Assembly: GCA_037693485.1 (NCBI GenBank)
Contig: CM075346.1
Span: forward strand, 104,142,501 to 104,206,500
Source of the DNA: Kitagawia praeruptora
Lineage: Eukaryota; Streptophyta; Magnoliopsida; Apiales; Apiaceae
Length of the DNA stretch: 64,000 nucleotides
Reading direction: 5' to 3'
The translations under genes and the position numbers were made by a program. Shown piece by piece: positions 1 to 10,789 of the stretch. Within the stretch, counting starts at the first letter, position 1. Each line of letters starts with the position of its first letter. The notes below the pieces were generated by a model. That model ran no database searches. It saw nothing but the letters and a program-made list of their open reading frames with translations, and had not been told where the DNA came from.

Positions 1-2502
1 CTTAGGAGTGACAATGGTACAGAATTCAAGAATTCTACAATGGAGGAGTATTGTGTAGACAATGGAATCACTCAACAGTTTTCTGCACCTGGTACACCTC
101 AGCAAAATGGTGTAGTGGAAAGAAAGAACAGGACTCTCATAGAGGCAGCAAGAACCATGCTTGCAGATGCAAAACTTCCAACCTATTTTTGGGCAGAAGC
201 TATTAACACTGCATGTTTCACTCGAAACTGTACCTTGGTAAAAAGTCATGGAAAAACTCCCTATGAGATGATCAAAGGAAAGAAACCAAGTGTGAAATAC
301 TTTCACATCTTTGGATGCAAATGCTATGTCCTAAAAGTTCATCCAGAACAACTTGGAAAATTTGAAGCCAAATCGGATGAAGCAATCTTTCTAGGATATT
401 CAGCATTAAAGGCCTTCAAAGTTTATAATCTCAGAACTCACATTGTTATGGAATCAATTCATGTTGAATTTGATGACAAGAAATTTGGAATTCTGCAAAC
501 TGATGAGAGCCATGACAAATTGGAATTTGAAAATCTGAAAAATTCTGAGATACTCTCCAGTGATGATGAAGGTTCTCCAGAAGGAATTTCTATTGTTTCT
601 CAAAGGAATGCTACTGTTGAGGGGGAACAAATGAATCAAGGAGAACACAGTGATCATCAGGAGCAGACTAGCTATTCGGAGTCTACTCCATCAGGAACTG
701 ATCCTTCAAAGTCTACTGAGAAAAGATCAGTAACTAGCAGCAGAGTAGAATTTACTGATTCTACTGATCAAGGGGGAGTTTTTGAAGGTAGAGAGATTTC
801 TTCTACAAGAGATACCACTACCTTAGGGGGAGAATCTAGCAGAGGCAATTTACCACCTGTTAGAAAATGGACAAAGGATTATACTGAAGATTTGATTATT
901 GGTGATCCAAATAGTGGTGTTCGAACTAGGAGATCAATTCAAAATGAATGCTTGTATAGTTGCTTTCTCTCAAAGAATGAACCTAAGAAGGTTGAAGAAG
1001 CCTTACAGGATCCTGATTGGGTAATTGCAATGCAGGAGGAGTTAAATGAGTTTGAGAGAAACAAAGTCTGGAAACTGGTACAAAGACCCAAAGACAGATC
1101 AATTGTTGGTGCAAAATGGGTTTTCAGAAACAAGCTAGATGAATCTGGTATGATTGTAAGAAACAAAGCAAGACTGGTGGCTAAGGGTTACTCTCAGGAA
1201 GAAGGCATTGATTATGATGAGACCTTTGCACCTGTAGCAAGATTGGAAGCAATCAGGATGTTTCTTGCATTTGCAGCTCATTCAAAATTCAAGGTATACC
1301 AGATGGATGTAAAGAGTGCTTTTCTAAATGGCAATCTTGATGAGGAAGTGTATGTGGAGCAACCACCTGGATTTGTTAATCCAAAATTTCCAAATCATGT
1401 CTACAAACTTGACAAGGCACTCTATGGACTAAAGCAGGCACCAAGAGCATGGTATGAGACTTTGTCTAAATTTCTTCTTGAAAATGGCTTCACAAGAGGT
1501 ACAATTGACAAAACTCTATTCTTTATAAAAATAAAAGGTGAATTGCTTTTAGTTCAAGTTTATGTTGATGATATCATATTTGGCTCTACTAATGAATAGT
1601 TGTGTGCTAAGTTTAGCAAGCTTATGCAGTCTAAGTATCAGATGAGCATGATGGGTGAATTAAATGATTTCTTAGGCTTGCAGGTCAAACAGACTGAGAC
1701 TGGTATTTTCATTAATCAGTCAAAGTATATCAAAGATCTTTTAAGAAGGTTTGACTTTCAAGACTGTGCAGTTGCAAAAACACCCATGGCAACAGCCACT
1801 AAACTAGACTCTGATCCTAAGGGAAAGAGTGTGGATAATACTAGTTATAGAGGCATGATAGGCTCATTGTTATATTTAACTGCAAGTAGACCAGATATAA
1901 TGTTTTCTACCTGTTTATGTGCTAGATTCCAAAGTGATCCTAAGGAATCTCATTTAATTGTTGTGAAGAGAATTTTTAGATATCTCAAAGGAACTCCAAA
2001 TCTTGGTTTGTAGTATCCTAGAGAATCTGACTTCTCCCTAATTGGCTATTCAGACTCTGATTATGCAAGGTGTAAAATAGACAGGAAAAGCACTACAGGT
2101 ACATGTCAATTCTTGGGAAATAGATTGATTTCTTGGGCAAGCAAGAAGCAACAATCTGTCTCAACCTCAACTACAGAAGCTGAGAACATAGCAGCAGGCA
2201 GTTGTTGTGCATAACTCCTTTGGATAAGAAATCAGTTGATGGATTATGGTATGACACTTAGTAATATTCCTATGTTTTGTGATAATACTAGTGTTATCAA
2301 AATTGTAGAAAATCCAGTTCAACATTCAAGGACTAAGCACATTGATGTCAGGTATCATTTTATTAGAGAACATATTGAGAATGGTACTGTGGAACTTCAT
2401 TTTGTTCCTACTGACAAATAGCTTGCAGATATTCTAACTAAACCACTTGATAAGACTACATTCAGTAGGTTAGTAAGTGAGTTCGGAATGTTAAATTTCT
2501 AG
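1..2502 (+). pseudogene. Copia element A pol: integrase end, RT, RNase H
   Basis: One continuous reading frame from base 1 to the TAG at 2500-2502. It starts at the second catalytic Asp of integrase (RSDNG) and carries the catalytic Glu in NGVVERKNR. The RT part has QMDVKSAFLNG and the YVDD active site near 1560-1575. The RNase H part ends in LADILTKPL. Four in-frame stops interrupt it: TAG 1597, TAG 2011, TAA 2212 and TAG 2419. Copy B or C has a sense codon at each comparable position. The linker between integrase and RT (about 600-840) is Ser/Glu-rich with three GGGGGA tracts. Function in the family: integration and cDNA synthesis in virus-like particles. This copy cannot make a full protein. 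Confidence 0.95.
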
Positions 2503-3048
2503 ATCTTTAACATCTGCAAAAGTAGCAAGGTATGTTGTTTTTAGCTTATAGACTTGATATTCTTGTCAGGATCTATATTTGATTATTAAATGATTAAGTT
2601 GTAATATTGTACTTTGATAAATTTCAGTATGATAGACTTGTTAATAAACATCAGTATCAGGATTGCTATCAGTATGCTGACGTCATCAGGATTTTATCGT
2701 TAGTATCAGGATTGTGAAATTTGTGTATACTATTGTTTCAAATCCTGAAGTTCATTTTATGTAGTGATCTAATTCTGAGTTTTGTTAAGTCTATGCAAGC
2801 AAACTTTAATTCATTCATACTGATAGTTTATATTGTTTTTCACATCAGTCAATAGACAACAATAGACAAGTAGATAATAAGAAATTGTATTTTCATTAAT
2901 TGAAAGCATTACATACATGAAAATGAAATACAAATATCTTTTTGTCTAATTTCTACTGATAACCCTATTCTTGTCTAAAGTTGTTGCTGTTCTTAGTCTT
3001 CAAAGATCTACTTCAGGACAAAGAGCATATCAAGAATCACTTTGATGA
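2503..3048 (+). other. Spacer after copia A pol with ATCAGGAT repeats
   Basis: No ORF of note. It holds several ATCAGGAT/ATCCTGAT octamer-like motifs between about 2565 and 2750. On the reverse strand it contains the 3' flank of the antisense ORF that ends at 3049. The same spacer occurs inverted in copy B (about 15105-15650). Confidence 0.6.
2880..2945 (-). terminator. Possible poly(A) region of antisense gene in copia A
   Basis: Read on the minus strand, this stretch has a T-rich start (ACAAAAAGATAT), then TGTAATG near 2907-2913 and AATGAAAATAC near 2887-2897. That is a plausible plant far-upstream and near-upstream polyadenylation arrangement. The same order (ACAAAAAGAT, TGTAAT, AATGAAAA) is found downstream of the antisense ORF of copia C on minus 33905-33845, although the ORFs differ. 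The role is inferred from composition and position only. Confidence 0.4.
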
Positions 3049-3345
3049 TTACTCCTGGATTTCTTGTCTGGGCGACTTGAATGAGAGCAGCTGACTTGAA
3101 TGTATAGCATCCCCATCAAGATCAACCTCAGACTCTCGGCCAAATTCTTCATCCTCAAGTTTTGAGGAGGTTAGAGGGTGATTGTATCCAACAGATGGAT
3201 GTTCTAAGAGAAGGTTCTGGACATTATATGGATCAACTCCAACCATGTCTAAAACAATGAGAAAAGTCATCTCTTCAAAGAGACGAATATTGAATCTTTG
3301 GTGTTCATCATCTGTGAGAAATCGAAAGATTGGGTTGAAGGTCAT
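3049..3345 (-). CDS. Antisense 98-aa ORF of copia element A, unknown function
   Basis: Small intact ORF opposite to the retroelement, between pol and the env-like ORF. I chose the ATG at 3345 (MTFNPIFRFL) and not the upstream ATGs at 3420/3417, because a TATA box at 3423-3434 predicts transcription to start near 3400. The product is acidic in its second half and has no membrane segment, signal peptide or motif that I recognise. Copy B has the same 98-codon frame with one nonsense change. Copia C has an antisense ORF at the same place with a different sequence. It faces away from the env-like ORF across about 700 bp. Function unknown; it might be a captured or element-encoded accessory protein. 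Confidence 0.6.
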   Translation of the reverse strand: MTFNPIFRFLTDDEHQRFNIRLFEEMTFLIVLDMVGVDPYNVQNLLLEHPSVGYNHPLTSSKLEDEEFGRESEVDLDGDAIHSSQLLSFKSPRQEIQE

Positions 3346-3422
3346 TGTGTTTTGTGGAAGCTCTGTGTTTACAGATAGGTTTTGTGTGCTTTTGGAGTTA
3401 AGAAAGGCAAAAGACATCAAGG

Positions 3423-3434
3423 GTTTATAAAGGA
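3423..3434 (-). promoter_or_regulatory. TATA box for antisense ORF of copia A
   Basis: On the minus strand the sequence reads CTTTATAAACCC, about 80 bp upstream of the ATG at 3345. This is the usual spacing for a TATA box plus a roughly 50-nt leader. Copy B keeps the identical motif at 14720-14732. The assignment rests on motif and spacing only. Confidence 0.55.
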
Positions 3435-3595
3435 AAGAGTGAGAAGCTGAACAGTCATTTTAAATATTCAATGTATCGGCGTACACATCTATGCATATGA
3501 CTGATTCTTTCATATTTCCAAGATATTTTTGACAATCTAACAAGATTTTTTGTTTAGATTATTGATGTACTTTTCAGGTTAAATTCTAAAATTGC

Positions 3596-3601
3596 CACGT
3601 G
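3596..3601. promoter_or_regulatory. G-box (CACGTG) in divergent spacer of copia A
   Basis: The palindromic core CACGTG sits inside GCCACGTGGA, between the antisense ORF and the env-like ORF. G-boxes are bound by plant bZIP and bHLH factors (family knowledge). Copy B has a mutated version (ccatgtgac near 14550). Copia C has an intact CACGTG at 34586-34591 in the equivalent spacer. A second ACGT core lies near 3870-3885. Confidence 0.45.
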
Positions 3602-4042
3602 GAACTTCATTTAATCTTTGGAATCAGGATGATAGTGATCAGGAAAACGAAAGTGATTTCATCAGGATTGATGATTATTTTTATTATTTTTAATCACATT
3701 CAGAGTTGTGATTATCTTGGTGAAAAAGATCACATCAGAAAATAAAGCAGATCAGTATTGATTTTATTTTGATTTTATCCTGATTTATTTAATTGAAATC
3801 AATTTTGGATTTTATTTTCCAAAAATCGTGGGTAAACTGCATTTTTCAGGGACTGACACTTGTCAACCTACGTGTCAACGTGGGTTAGTGGGTCTGAAGA
3901 ATTTTTGAATATATCTTTATTTTGAGACTCTGATTGTTTATTGCTAACTTCTAAATTGTATTTCTTAAGGAAAAAAACATTTATTTAAGTTCTCAAATCT
4001 TTAATCAATTTCAAGATTTCTCAAGTTCTTTTCAGATCAAAA

Positions 4043-7000
4043 ATGGCAGCTCAAAGAAGTCTACCTAAATCAGTAGCTTTCAAGTTTGGTGACTTTGATT
4101 TTATGATGAATAATCATGTTGCAGCAATCATCAGCAAGAAAGGAGTATCAGCTGATTTTTATCCTGTGATGGATTTTATGGCTATTGGACCTTTGCATTA
4201 CGCATTGTCAGCATCTCCAGAAATAAATCAAGTTGTTGTTTCACAAGCTTGGGAGAATGCTGAGGTAATTGATTCTACTTAGAGTCAATCAGGTAAGATT
4301 GTTCTACATTTAGGACAAGATACTTATGACATTACTGAATATGTTGTTAATTCAGTACTTCGCTTACCTGTTACTGATAATTATTCAAGTGAACCATCTG
4401 ATGATGATGTAAGAACTATGTTGTCTGCATTAGGTTATAGTGGACCTCTAGACAACATGAGCCAGTTAAATAGGTCTTTTCTTAGGAAGGAATGGTCTTT
4501 CTTCTTTGATCAAATTGCTAAATGTTTTACTGGCAAATGTAGTTCTTTTCAGCAAATTACTTCTGTTACCTCACATATTGCTTAAAGTTTGATTTATGAC
4601 AGAGTAATTAACATTGGTCACATTATCTTAAGTCAGATGTGTATTAAACTTGGGTCAAGAGATTAAAACAGGAAAATGGTTTATTATCATAGATTTATAC
4701 AAATGTTTATTAACCATTTTATTCCTGATGTTGAAGCTAGATTTGGTAGAGAACATTGTGTTTCTTCTTATGTACAGCAAAAGAGAATTTTCTCTGACAT
4801 TACAAAGAAGGACAATGAAAAGAATCTAGATGAAATACCTGCAATTCATTATCCACATCATGTTCAGGTAATTCTTAAAACTCATCTTCCTACTCTCTAC
4901 AATTCTTCTTTCTTTTGTGGTGAAATGGCTCAGGAATCTCATTTGGAGGAGAACCCACCTGTGTCTACCCAAGTAGCCCAAAACATTATAGTCTCTAAAA
5001 CAATTCAAGAACCAAGTTTTGATTCACAGCCTGTTGTTTCTAAGAAACCAACCTCTGGTGTTTCTCAAAAGACATCAGTTGTAAGGAAGAGAAGATTTGT
5101 TGTGTCAAGTAGTAGTAGTAGTTCTAGTGAAGATGATGATAATATATCTCTTGTTGAGAGAGAAGAATTGAAGGCTGCAATTCAACTTTCTAAGCTAGGA
5201 CAAAGAGATGAAGCACCTAGTCACAGCCAGGCTGTAGTCTCTCAAAAGGCTATAGTACTTAAAAAGGGAAAACAGTTACTGGATACTATCTCTCAAAAGA
5301 CTGTGTCTATTGAAAAAGGATCCCATCCCAGGATCATTTCTGTGTCTACACCTCTTGAGTCTTCTCAGGATAAATCTTTTGCTCACTATACTAGGAGAAC
5401 AAGGAGAAAGATTCATTTGTCACCTACACACATAGAGTCTAGTCCAACTAATATCATGCAGGTCTCTACAAATGAAGCTACAATCAAGTCAGCAAATGAC
5501 TATAGAGATCTGGATATTGATTCTTTATAGGAAACTACATTATCATACAGACTGGCTATGGGAGTTATTTCTATCAAAGTGAAGCTATCCAGGCCTGTTC
5601 TAGATTTTCTAGTTGAAAGAGTACCAAAACTTTTATTTCCATAAGAGTATGGACTTCTACATCAAAGACTTGACTTAATGAAGATGTATTTCTATGTAAC
5701 TGTCAGAAGACAATTAGTCAATAAATTTGGACTCTCAAAGCATGTTGCACTTCAATCACTTCATGCATATTTATTTGACAAGGATGTCATTATTGAAGAT
5801 GCTTCAGCTTAAGGTGAACAACATGAGGAAGTAGGTAGAGGAATGCAGTCAACAGAAGATACTATTGCACCAGTGGTGGATAGTATGACATATCAGATCA
5901 CAGTCACTGTAACACAAGAACCATCTAGTCAGAGGTTGGATGACTCAGGAGCTGTGATAGCTGATGTTGAAAGGTCTTCTGTGATGACTGAAGTTGCAAG
6001 TGAGATACCCTATGATATGAGAGGAATGACTTTGGTTGATTTTACTGAAGATCAAACAAAAATAGTTCAGTCAGAGTCTATCTACCTTGAGGGTGTGTCT
6101 CAGCAAACAACACTTAAAGATGGTGACTTACTAACTATGATGTCTAATGAAGTATTACTGAAGACATCAGAGTCTAGTAGAGAACCAGAAAGTGGTATAT
6201 TGGAGCCTGTAGTCTCTGGAAGGAAAGAAGATGTTTCTGAGGGTTCACAGACTATAGCAGCTCACTCCTTGGAGAAAACCTCAAGCCCCTTTCCAAATGA
6301 GGAACCCTCTCTCCATGTGAGTTCAGGTATAAAAACTTCTTCTAAACTCTATTTTTCTGTAGGTCATGAGAGCACTTATCCAAAATTGAGTGATACACTT
6401 GAAAAGATGGATATTGATCCACAATCTGAGAGGCTGGCTCCTGACCAGGCAAAAGGAGAGGTAGAAAGAGTGTTGACTTTAGATAGTCAAAGTGAAAATG
6501 AGGGTATGGATGATCAACTCCATAGTGAGGGAGAGAAAATTAGGAAACCACCATCGTTTGATTTCTGGGATCAGGTTTTTCCTGAATCTTGGTCTGACAA
6601 TCTTGGTATGGATGCTGGTACTTATAATTTTATCAAGATGTATGAGAAGAATGACTTAGCAAAGCACAATGCAAAGCCAGAAGTTAAAGCTCAGAAGCAA
6701 AAAGAAAGGCTTGCAGGAATTATCAACAGAAGAGGAGAAAGGCTAAGACAAACTTCTACACCACCAGTACCAGAAGCTGTTCATAATGATCCTAGTATTC
6801 CTTTGTTTGTACTACCAATATCAGCCAGAATTGAGACATCAACAATATCTGATCAATCTAAAGAAGAGTCAGGATTTGTAGTTGTTAGTACACAGAATAC
6901 TGGTGAAGTACAAGATGATCATATTGTAGCTTCAGATCAGAAAGATGAAGATGTTTGTAACTCTAATCGAGTTTTATTACTTGAATATCATTCTACACAG

Positions 7001-7318
7001 GCAACTTCTTCTACAAGACTTGAATCTGAAGATATTCCAAACACTTCCAACATTGAAGTCAATTCTGAAGTTCTACAAGACATTCAGAAATCTCAAGTTG
7101 AAATTCAATCAAGACTTCAAACACTTGAAGATAACCAAGTCATTATTATGGAAAATCAAGCAGTTTTGATGAATCTCATTTGTTATGTTACTGAGTCTCT
7201 TGGAATTAATGTTGCTGATGTCAAAAAGGGGGAGATAAAAACAGTTCAAAGGCAACAGACTGGGGAAGGAGATAAACAGACTGGGAGGATAAAAGAAGAA
7301 CTAAGGATGCAGAGGTGA
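4043..7318 (+). pseudogene. Env-like (extra) ORF of copia element A, broken
   Basis: Long reading frame from ATG 4043 to a stop at 7316-7318, about 1,090 codons, interrupted by TAG 4280, TAA 4583, TAA 4663, TAG 5528, TAA 5642 and TAA 5810. The N-terminal 350 residues form a folded-looking domain (start MAAQRSLPK; later LRKEWSFFFDQI). This resembles the protein that I know follows pol in asterid SIRE-type elements. The middle is Ser-rich and acidic (poly-Ser then EDDD near 5110-5140). The C-terminus has a coiled-coil-like stretch (about 7060-7180). I see no clear signal peptide or transmembrane helix, so 'env-like' describes position and not proven function. The C-terminus differs from copy B because of small indels near 7290. 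The stop at 5528 is also present in B. Confidence 0.75.
7226..7240 (+). promoter_or_regulatory. Internal polypurine tract within env-like ORF
   Basis: The run AAAAAGGGGGAGAT lies about 300 bp before the LTR and is nearly the same as the PPT next to the LTR. It is also kept in copy B (about 10919-10933). It could act as a second plus-strand primer site; this is inferred from sequence likeness only. Confidence 0.35.
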
Positions 7319-7518
7319 ATCTTATCAGGGAAGTGGTAAAGGAAAAGAAGCATCAAATAGTTGAATTCTTTCGTCTAAGTACTAGATACTTTGTCTACAT
7401 TTGAAGAAGGAGGTACTTAACTTCATGATTTTTGAATTCATAAATTCTATTCTGATTGTATTGTTATATGTTTTGACATCAATAACTCAGATTTATGCTT
7501 CAGGTTTTAAAGCATAAA

Positions 7519-7529
7519 TAGGGGGAGAT
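7519..7529 (+). promoter_or_regulatory. Polypurine tract of copia A
   Basis: The purine run TAGGGGGAGAT directly precedes the TG that opens the 3' LTR. This is the position required for plus-strand DNA priming in LTR retrotransposons. Confidence 0.85.
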
Positions 7530-8244
7530 TGTTAGGAATAATTCATGAGTTGTGATGTTAAGAATAGAATTTTACTTATACTTCTTGTATATCCTGATCT
7601 TATAAAGGATTTAGCACTTTGTATACGAGATATGTGTTAGACAGTAATTTGTAGAATTTAATTCAGGAACAGTGCATCGAGTACTACATGTCAGGAACTG
7701 AGATCGAATCCTGATAGAGCAAGTCAAGTACTGATGGGATGGTCAGATCCTGATGAAAGATGGAATCCTGATATCAGTCGTATTACTGATGATGTCATTA
7801 AGGATGCTACAGAAACTGGCAAGTGCTATAAAACAGGATCTTTGTTTGAAGAACAAGCATGAAGATTTCATGAAGGAAAGAATTTTCTATTGATGGAAAC
7901 TATCAACTGGACGGCAGAACATTGTCATGTATAGATTATCTTTCTGTGATTAGTTGATAGGTAGCATTATAAATACTCTCTCTATATCATTGTAAAAAGA
8001 GCGGATTGTGAGTTGAGAGTATAAGGTTTGTATTCGAGAGTTCGAAACAAACAGAGAGAGAGATTTATTTTGTCAGCAGCTGCTAAAGGTATTTGTACAC
8101 CTTTGGTAGAGTTTGTATTTGATCTTATTAATACAAACAGTTTGATTCATTCATTTATTCTTGTTTATCTAATCAAGCAAAAAAGCAGACACGATTATAT
8201 AACTTGTATTCAACCCCCCCTTCTACAAGTTATTCGAGTTTACA
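7530..8244 (+). repeat. 3' LTR of copia A (715 bp)
   Basis: It starts TGTTAGGAAT after the PPT and ends GTTTACA, where pol fragment G resumes. The inverted partner copy in element B (9878-10624) matches it along its whole length apart from a 30-bp-scale difference near the middle and point changes. It holds several ATCCTGAT motifs and, near the end, the run of C residues in TTCAACCCCCC that also marks the LTR of copia C. A TATAAATA box lies at 7968-7975. Confidence 0.9.
7968..7975 (+). promoter_or_regulatory. TATA box in LTR of copia A
   Basis: TATAAATA, preceded by AGCAT and followed by a CT-rich stretch, is placed in the last 40 percent of the LTR where the U3/R border is expected. It is conserved in the LTR of B (10169-10176, inverted). 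Confidence 0.65.
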
Positions 8245-9808
8245 ACCCTCATCAACAAAAACACTAGAAAGACACCTTACAATTTGATGACTGGAAAGAA
8301 GCTTACTCTAAAGTATGTTCATACTTTTGGAAGCAAATGCTTTGTGCTGAAGGATAATTCAGAATATGTTGGAAAGTTTGATGCTAAGGCATTTAAAGGA
8401 ATTTTTCTTGGCTACTCTATGAAAAGAATTGCATACAAAGTTTATGTCATCAGTCAAAAGAAAATTATGGAAAGCACAGATGTAACATTTGATGATAGCA
8501 AACTACCTGGATTATTAGAAGCCAAAGATGAAGATAAAGATCCATTAGAGTTTGAAAATTTAGATGATTCTGATGAAGAGATTGAAACTGAAGTTGAAAC
8601 TGTAGTTCAACAAACTCAAGTGAATGATGAAGCAAGAGAATAATTTGTGCCAATCAACAGTGAAGACACAAGCATCCAAGACACACCTGTGAATGAGAGC
8701 AACTTCACAAGGGAAGAAAATAAAACTAATCATGACTTGGATGATGAAGCAACATCAAGGTTGAAAAGTCAGATTGAGCATTGAAGGAAATGGGATAGAT
8801 CACACACTGCAGAGCAAATCATTGGAGATCCAAATGCAGGAGTGAGGACTAGGAGAGCAACTCAAAATAAGTGTCTCTATGGTTGTTTTCTATCTCAGAT
8901 TGAGCCTAAGAAACTTGATGATGCACTGTTGGATCCAGATTGGATTGTTGCTATGCAAGAGGAGTTGAATCAATTTAAAAGAAACAAAGTATGGGAACTT
9001 TTGCCTGCACCAAAGAACAGAACCATTGTTGGAACAAAATAGGTTTTGAAGAATAAAATGGATGAAGATGGTGTGATAGTAAGAAACAAAGCAAGGTTGG
9101 TTGCAAAAGGATACTCTCAACAGAAAGGCATTGATTATGATGAGACATTTGCCCCTGTTGCTAGATTGGAAGCCATCAGAATATTCTTGGCATTTGCTGC
9201 TCATTCAAATTTTAAAGTCTATCAAATGGATGTCAAGAGTGCATTTCTGAATGGAGAGTTGGAAGAAGAAGTATATGTGCAACAACCACCTGGCTTTAAG
9301 GATCCACACTTCCCAGAATTTGTCTACAGATTGCTTAAGGCATTGTATGCACTTAAGCAGGCTCCAAGGGCATGGTATGACACTTTATCACAATTTCTTC
9401 TTGAAAATCAATTCACTAGAGGCACATTGGACAAGACACTGTTCTACAAGAAGCATGGTGATGATATTATCCTAGTTCAGATCTATGTGGATGATATTAT
9501 ATTTGGTCCTACTAATGAGAAACTGTGTGAGAAATTTTCTAAGCTCATGCAGAGCAGATATGAGATGAGTATGATGGGAGAGTTAACATTCTTTCTTGGA
9601 TTGCAAGTTAGTCAAAGGAAGGATGATATTTTTATCAGTCAAACCAAGTACATCAAGGATTTATTGAAGAAGTTTGACTTAGAAGACTGCTCACCTGCAA
9701 AGACACCCATGACCACTGTCACCAAATTGGATGAAGATGCTAAAGGCAAGAAAGTGGATATCTCAGTCTACAGAGGCATGGTTGGTTCTCTACTCTATCT
9801 CACTGCAT
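8245..9808 (+). pseudogene. Copia pol fragment G (target of element A)
   Basis: One frame carries the end of integrase (KTPYNLMTGKK), the acidic linker, and RT up to GSLLYLTA, with YVDD near 9485-9497. Stops lie at TAA 8641, TGA 8782 and TAG 9040. The sequence differs clearly from A, B and C, so it is a separate copia family. It begins in mid-frame exactly at the end of the A LTR, as expected if A inserted into it; the left half would lie upstream of this window. It breaks off at about 9808. The 69 bp from there to the LTR of B (9809-9877) are AT-rich and unassigned. Confidence 0.88.
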
Positions 9809-9877
9809 GCAATATTTGGGAATTTCGTACTTTATAAATTATATTATTTGGAATTAAAAATATTATTATGTGCTTTA

Positions 9878-10624
9878 TGTTAACTCGAATAACTTGTAGA
9901 AGGGGGGTTGAATACAAGTTATATAATTGTGTCTGATTTTTGCTTGATTAGATAAACAAGAATAAACGAATGAATCAAACTGTTTGTATTAATATGATCA
10001 AATACAAACTCTACCAAAGGTGTACAAATACCTTTAGCAGTTGCTGACAAAATAAATCTCTCTCTCTCTCTCTCTCTGTTTGTTTCGAACTCTCGAATAC
10101 AAACCTTATACAGAGCTACGCATACAAAACTCACGACTCGAACTCTTTTTACAATGATATAGAGAGAGTATTTATAATGCTACCTATCAACTAATCACAG
10201 AAAGATAATCTAAACATGACAATGTTCTGCCGTCCAGTTGATAGTTTCCGTCAATAGAAAATTTTTTCCTTCATGAAATCTTCTTGCTTGTTCCTCAAAC
10301 AAAGATCCTGTTTTACAGCACTTGCCAGTTTCTGTAGCATCCATAATGACATCATCAGTAACACGACTGATATCAGGATTCCATCTTGCATCAGGATCTG
10401 ACCATCCCATCAGTACTTGATCAGTATTTGACTTGACGTATCAGGATTCAATCTCAGTTCCTGACATGTAGTACTCGATGCACTGTTCCTGACTTAATTC
10501 TACAGATTACTGTCTAACACATATCTCCTATACAAAGTGCTAAATCCTTTATAAGATCAGGATATACAAGAAGTATAAGTAAAATTCTATTCTTAACATC
10601 ACAACTCATGAATTATTCCTAACA
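9878..10624 (-). repeat. 3' LTR of copia B (747 bp)
   Basis: Inverted copy of the A LTR, with ends TGTTAACTCG and TTCCTAACA as displayed on the plus strand. It is longer than the A LTR because of a (CT)n microsatellite near 10056-10079 and about 30 bp near 10105-10135. The TATA box is inverted at 10169-10176. No convincing 5-bp target duplication can be tested, since the 5' LTR is missing. Confidence 0.9.
10169..10176 (-). promoter_or_regulatory. TATA box in LTR of copia B
   Basis: TATTTATA on the plus strand is the reverse complement of the TATAAATA box of LTR A, in the same context. Confidence 0.6.
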
Positions 10625-10636
10625 ATCTCCCCCTAT
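10625..10636 (-). promoter_or_regulatory. Polypurine tract of copia B
   Basis: On the minus strand the purine run ATAGGGGGAGAT directly precedes the LTR, matching the PPT of A. Confidence 0.8.
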
Positions 10637-10789
10637 TTATGCTTTAAAACCAGAAGCATAAATCTGAGTTGTTGATGTCAAAACATATAACAATACAATC
10701 AGAATAGAATTTATGAATTCAAAAATCATGAAGTTAAGTACCTCCTTCTTCAAATGTAGACAAAGTATCTAGTACTTAGAAGAAAGAAT

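Larger units (their letters stand above)
1..8244 (+). mobile_element. Copia element A (SIRE/Maximus-like), 5' part outside window
   Basis: Ty1/copia retrotransposon in forward orientation, entering the window inside integrase. The order is integrase, reverse transcriptase, RNase H, a spacer with an antisense ORF, a long env-like ORF, polypurine tract and 3' LTR. The integrase-before-RT order shows it is copia and not gypsy. The extra ORF after pol and the G-rich linker between integrase and RT are features of the SIRE/Maximus lineage (family knowledge). Several stops break both ORFs, so the copy is dead. It inserted into another copia pol (fragment G), which resumes directly after the LTR. 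The 5' LTR and its target duplication are not visible. Confidence 0.93.

Noticed and set aside
3182..3430. Plus-strand ORF overlapping the antisense gene of A (and its mirror in B)
   Set aside because: It is the shadow of the antisense frame; the minus-strand frame has the TATA box and leader spacing.
8245..9808. Fragment G as part of element A or B
   Set aside because: Its sequence differs clearly from the pol of both, and it starts in mid-codon frame at the LTR edge as a target would.
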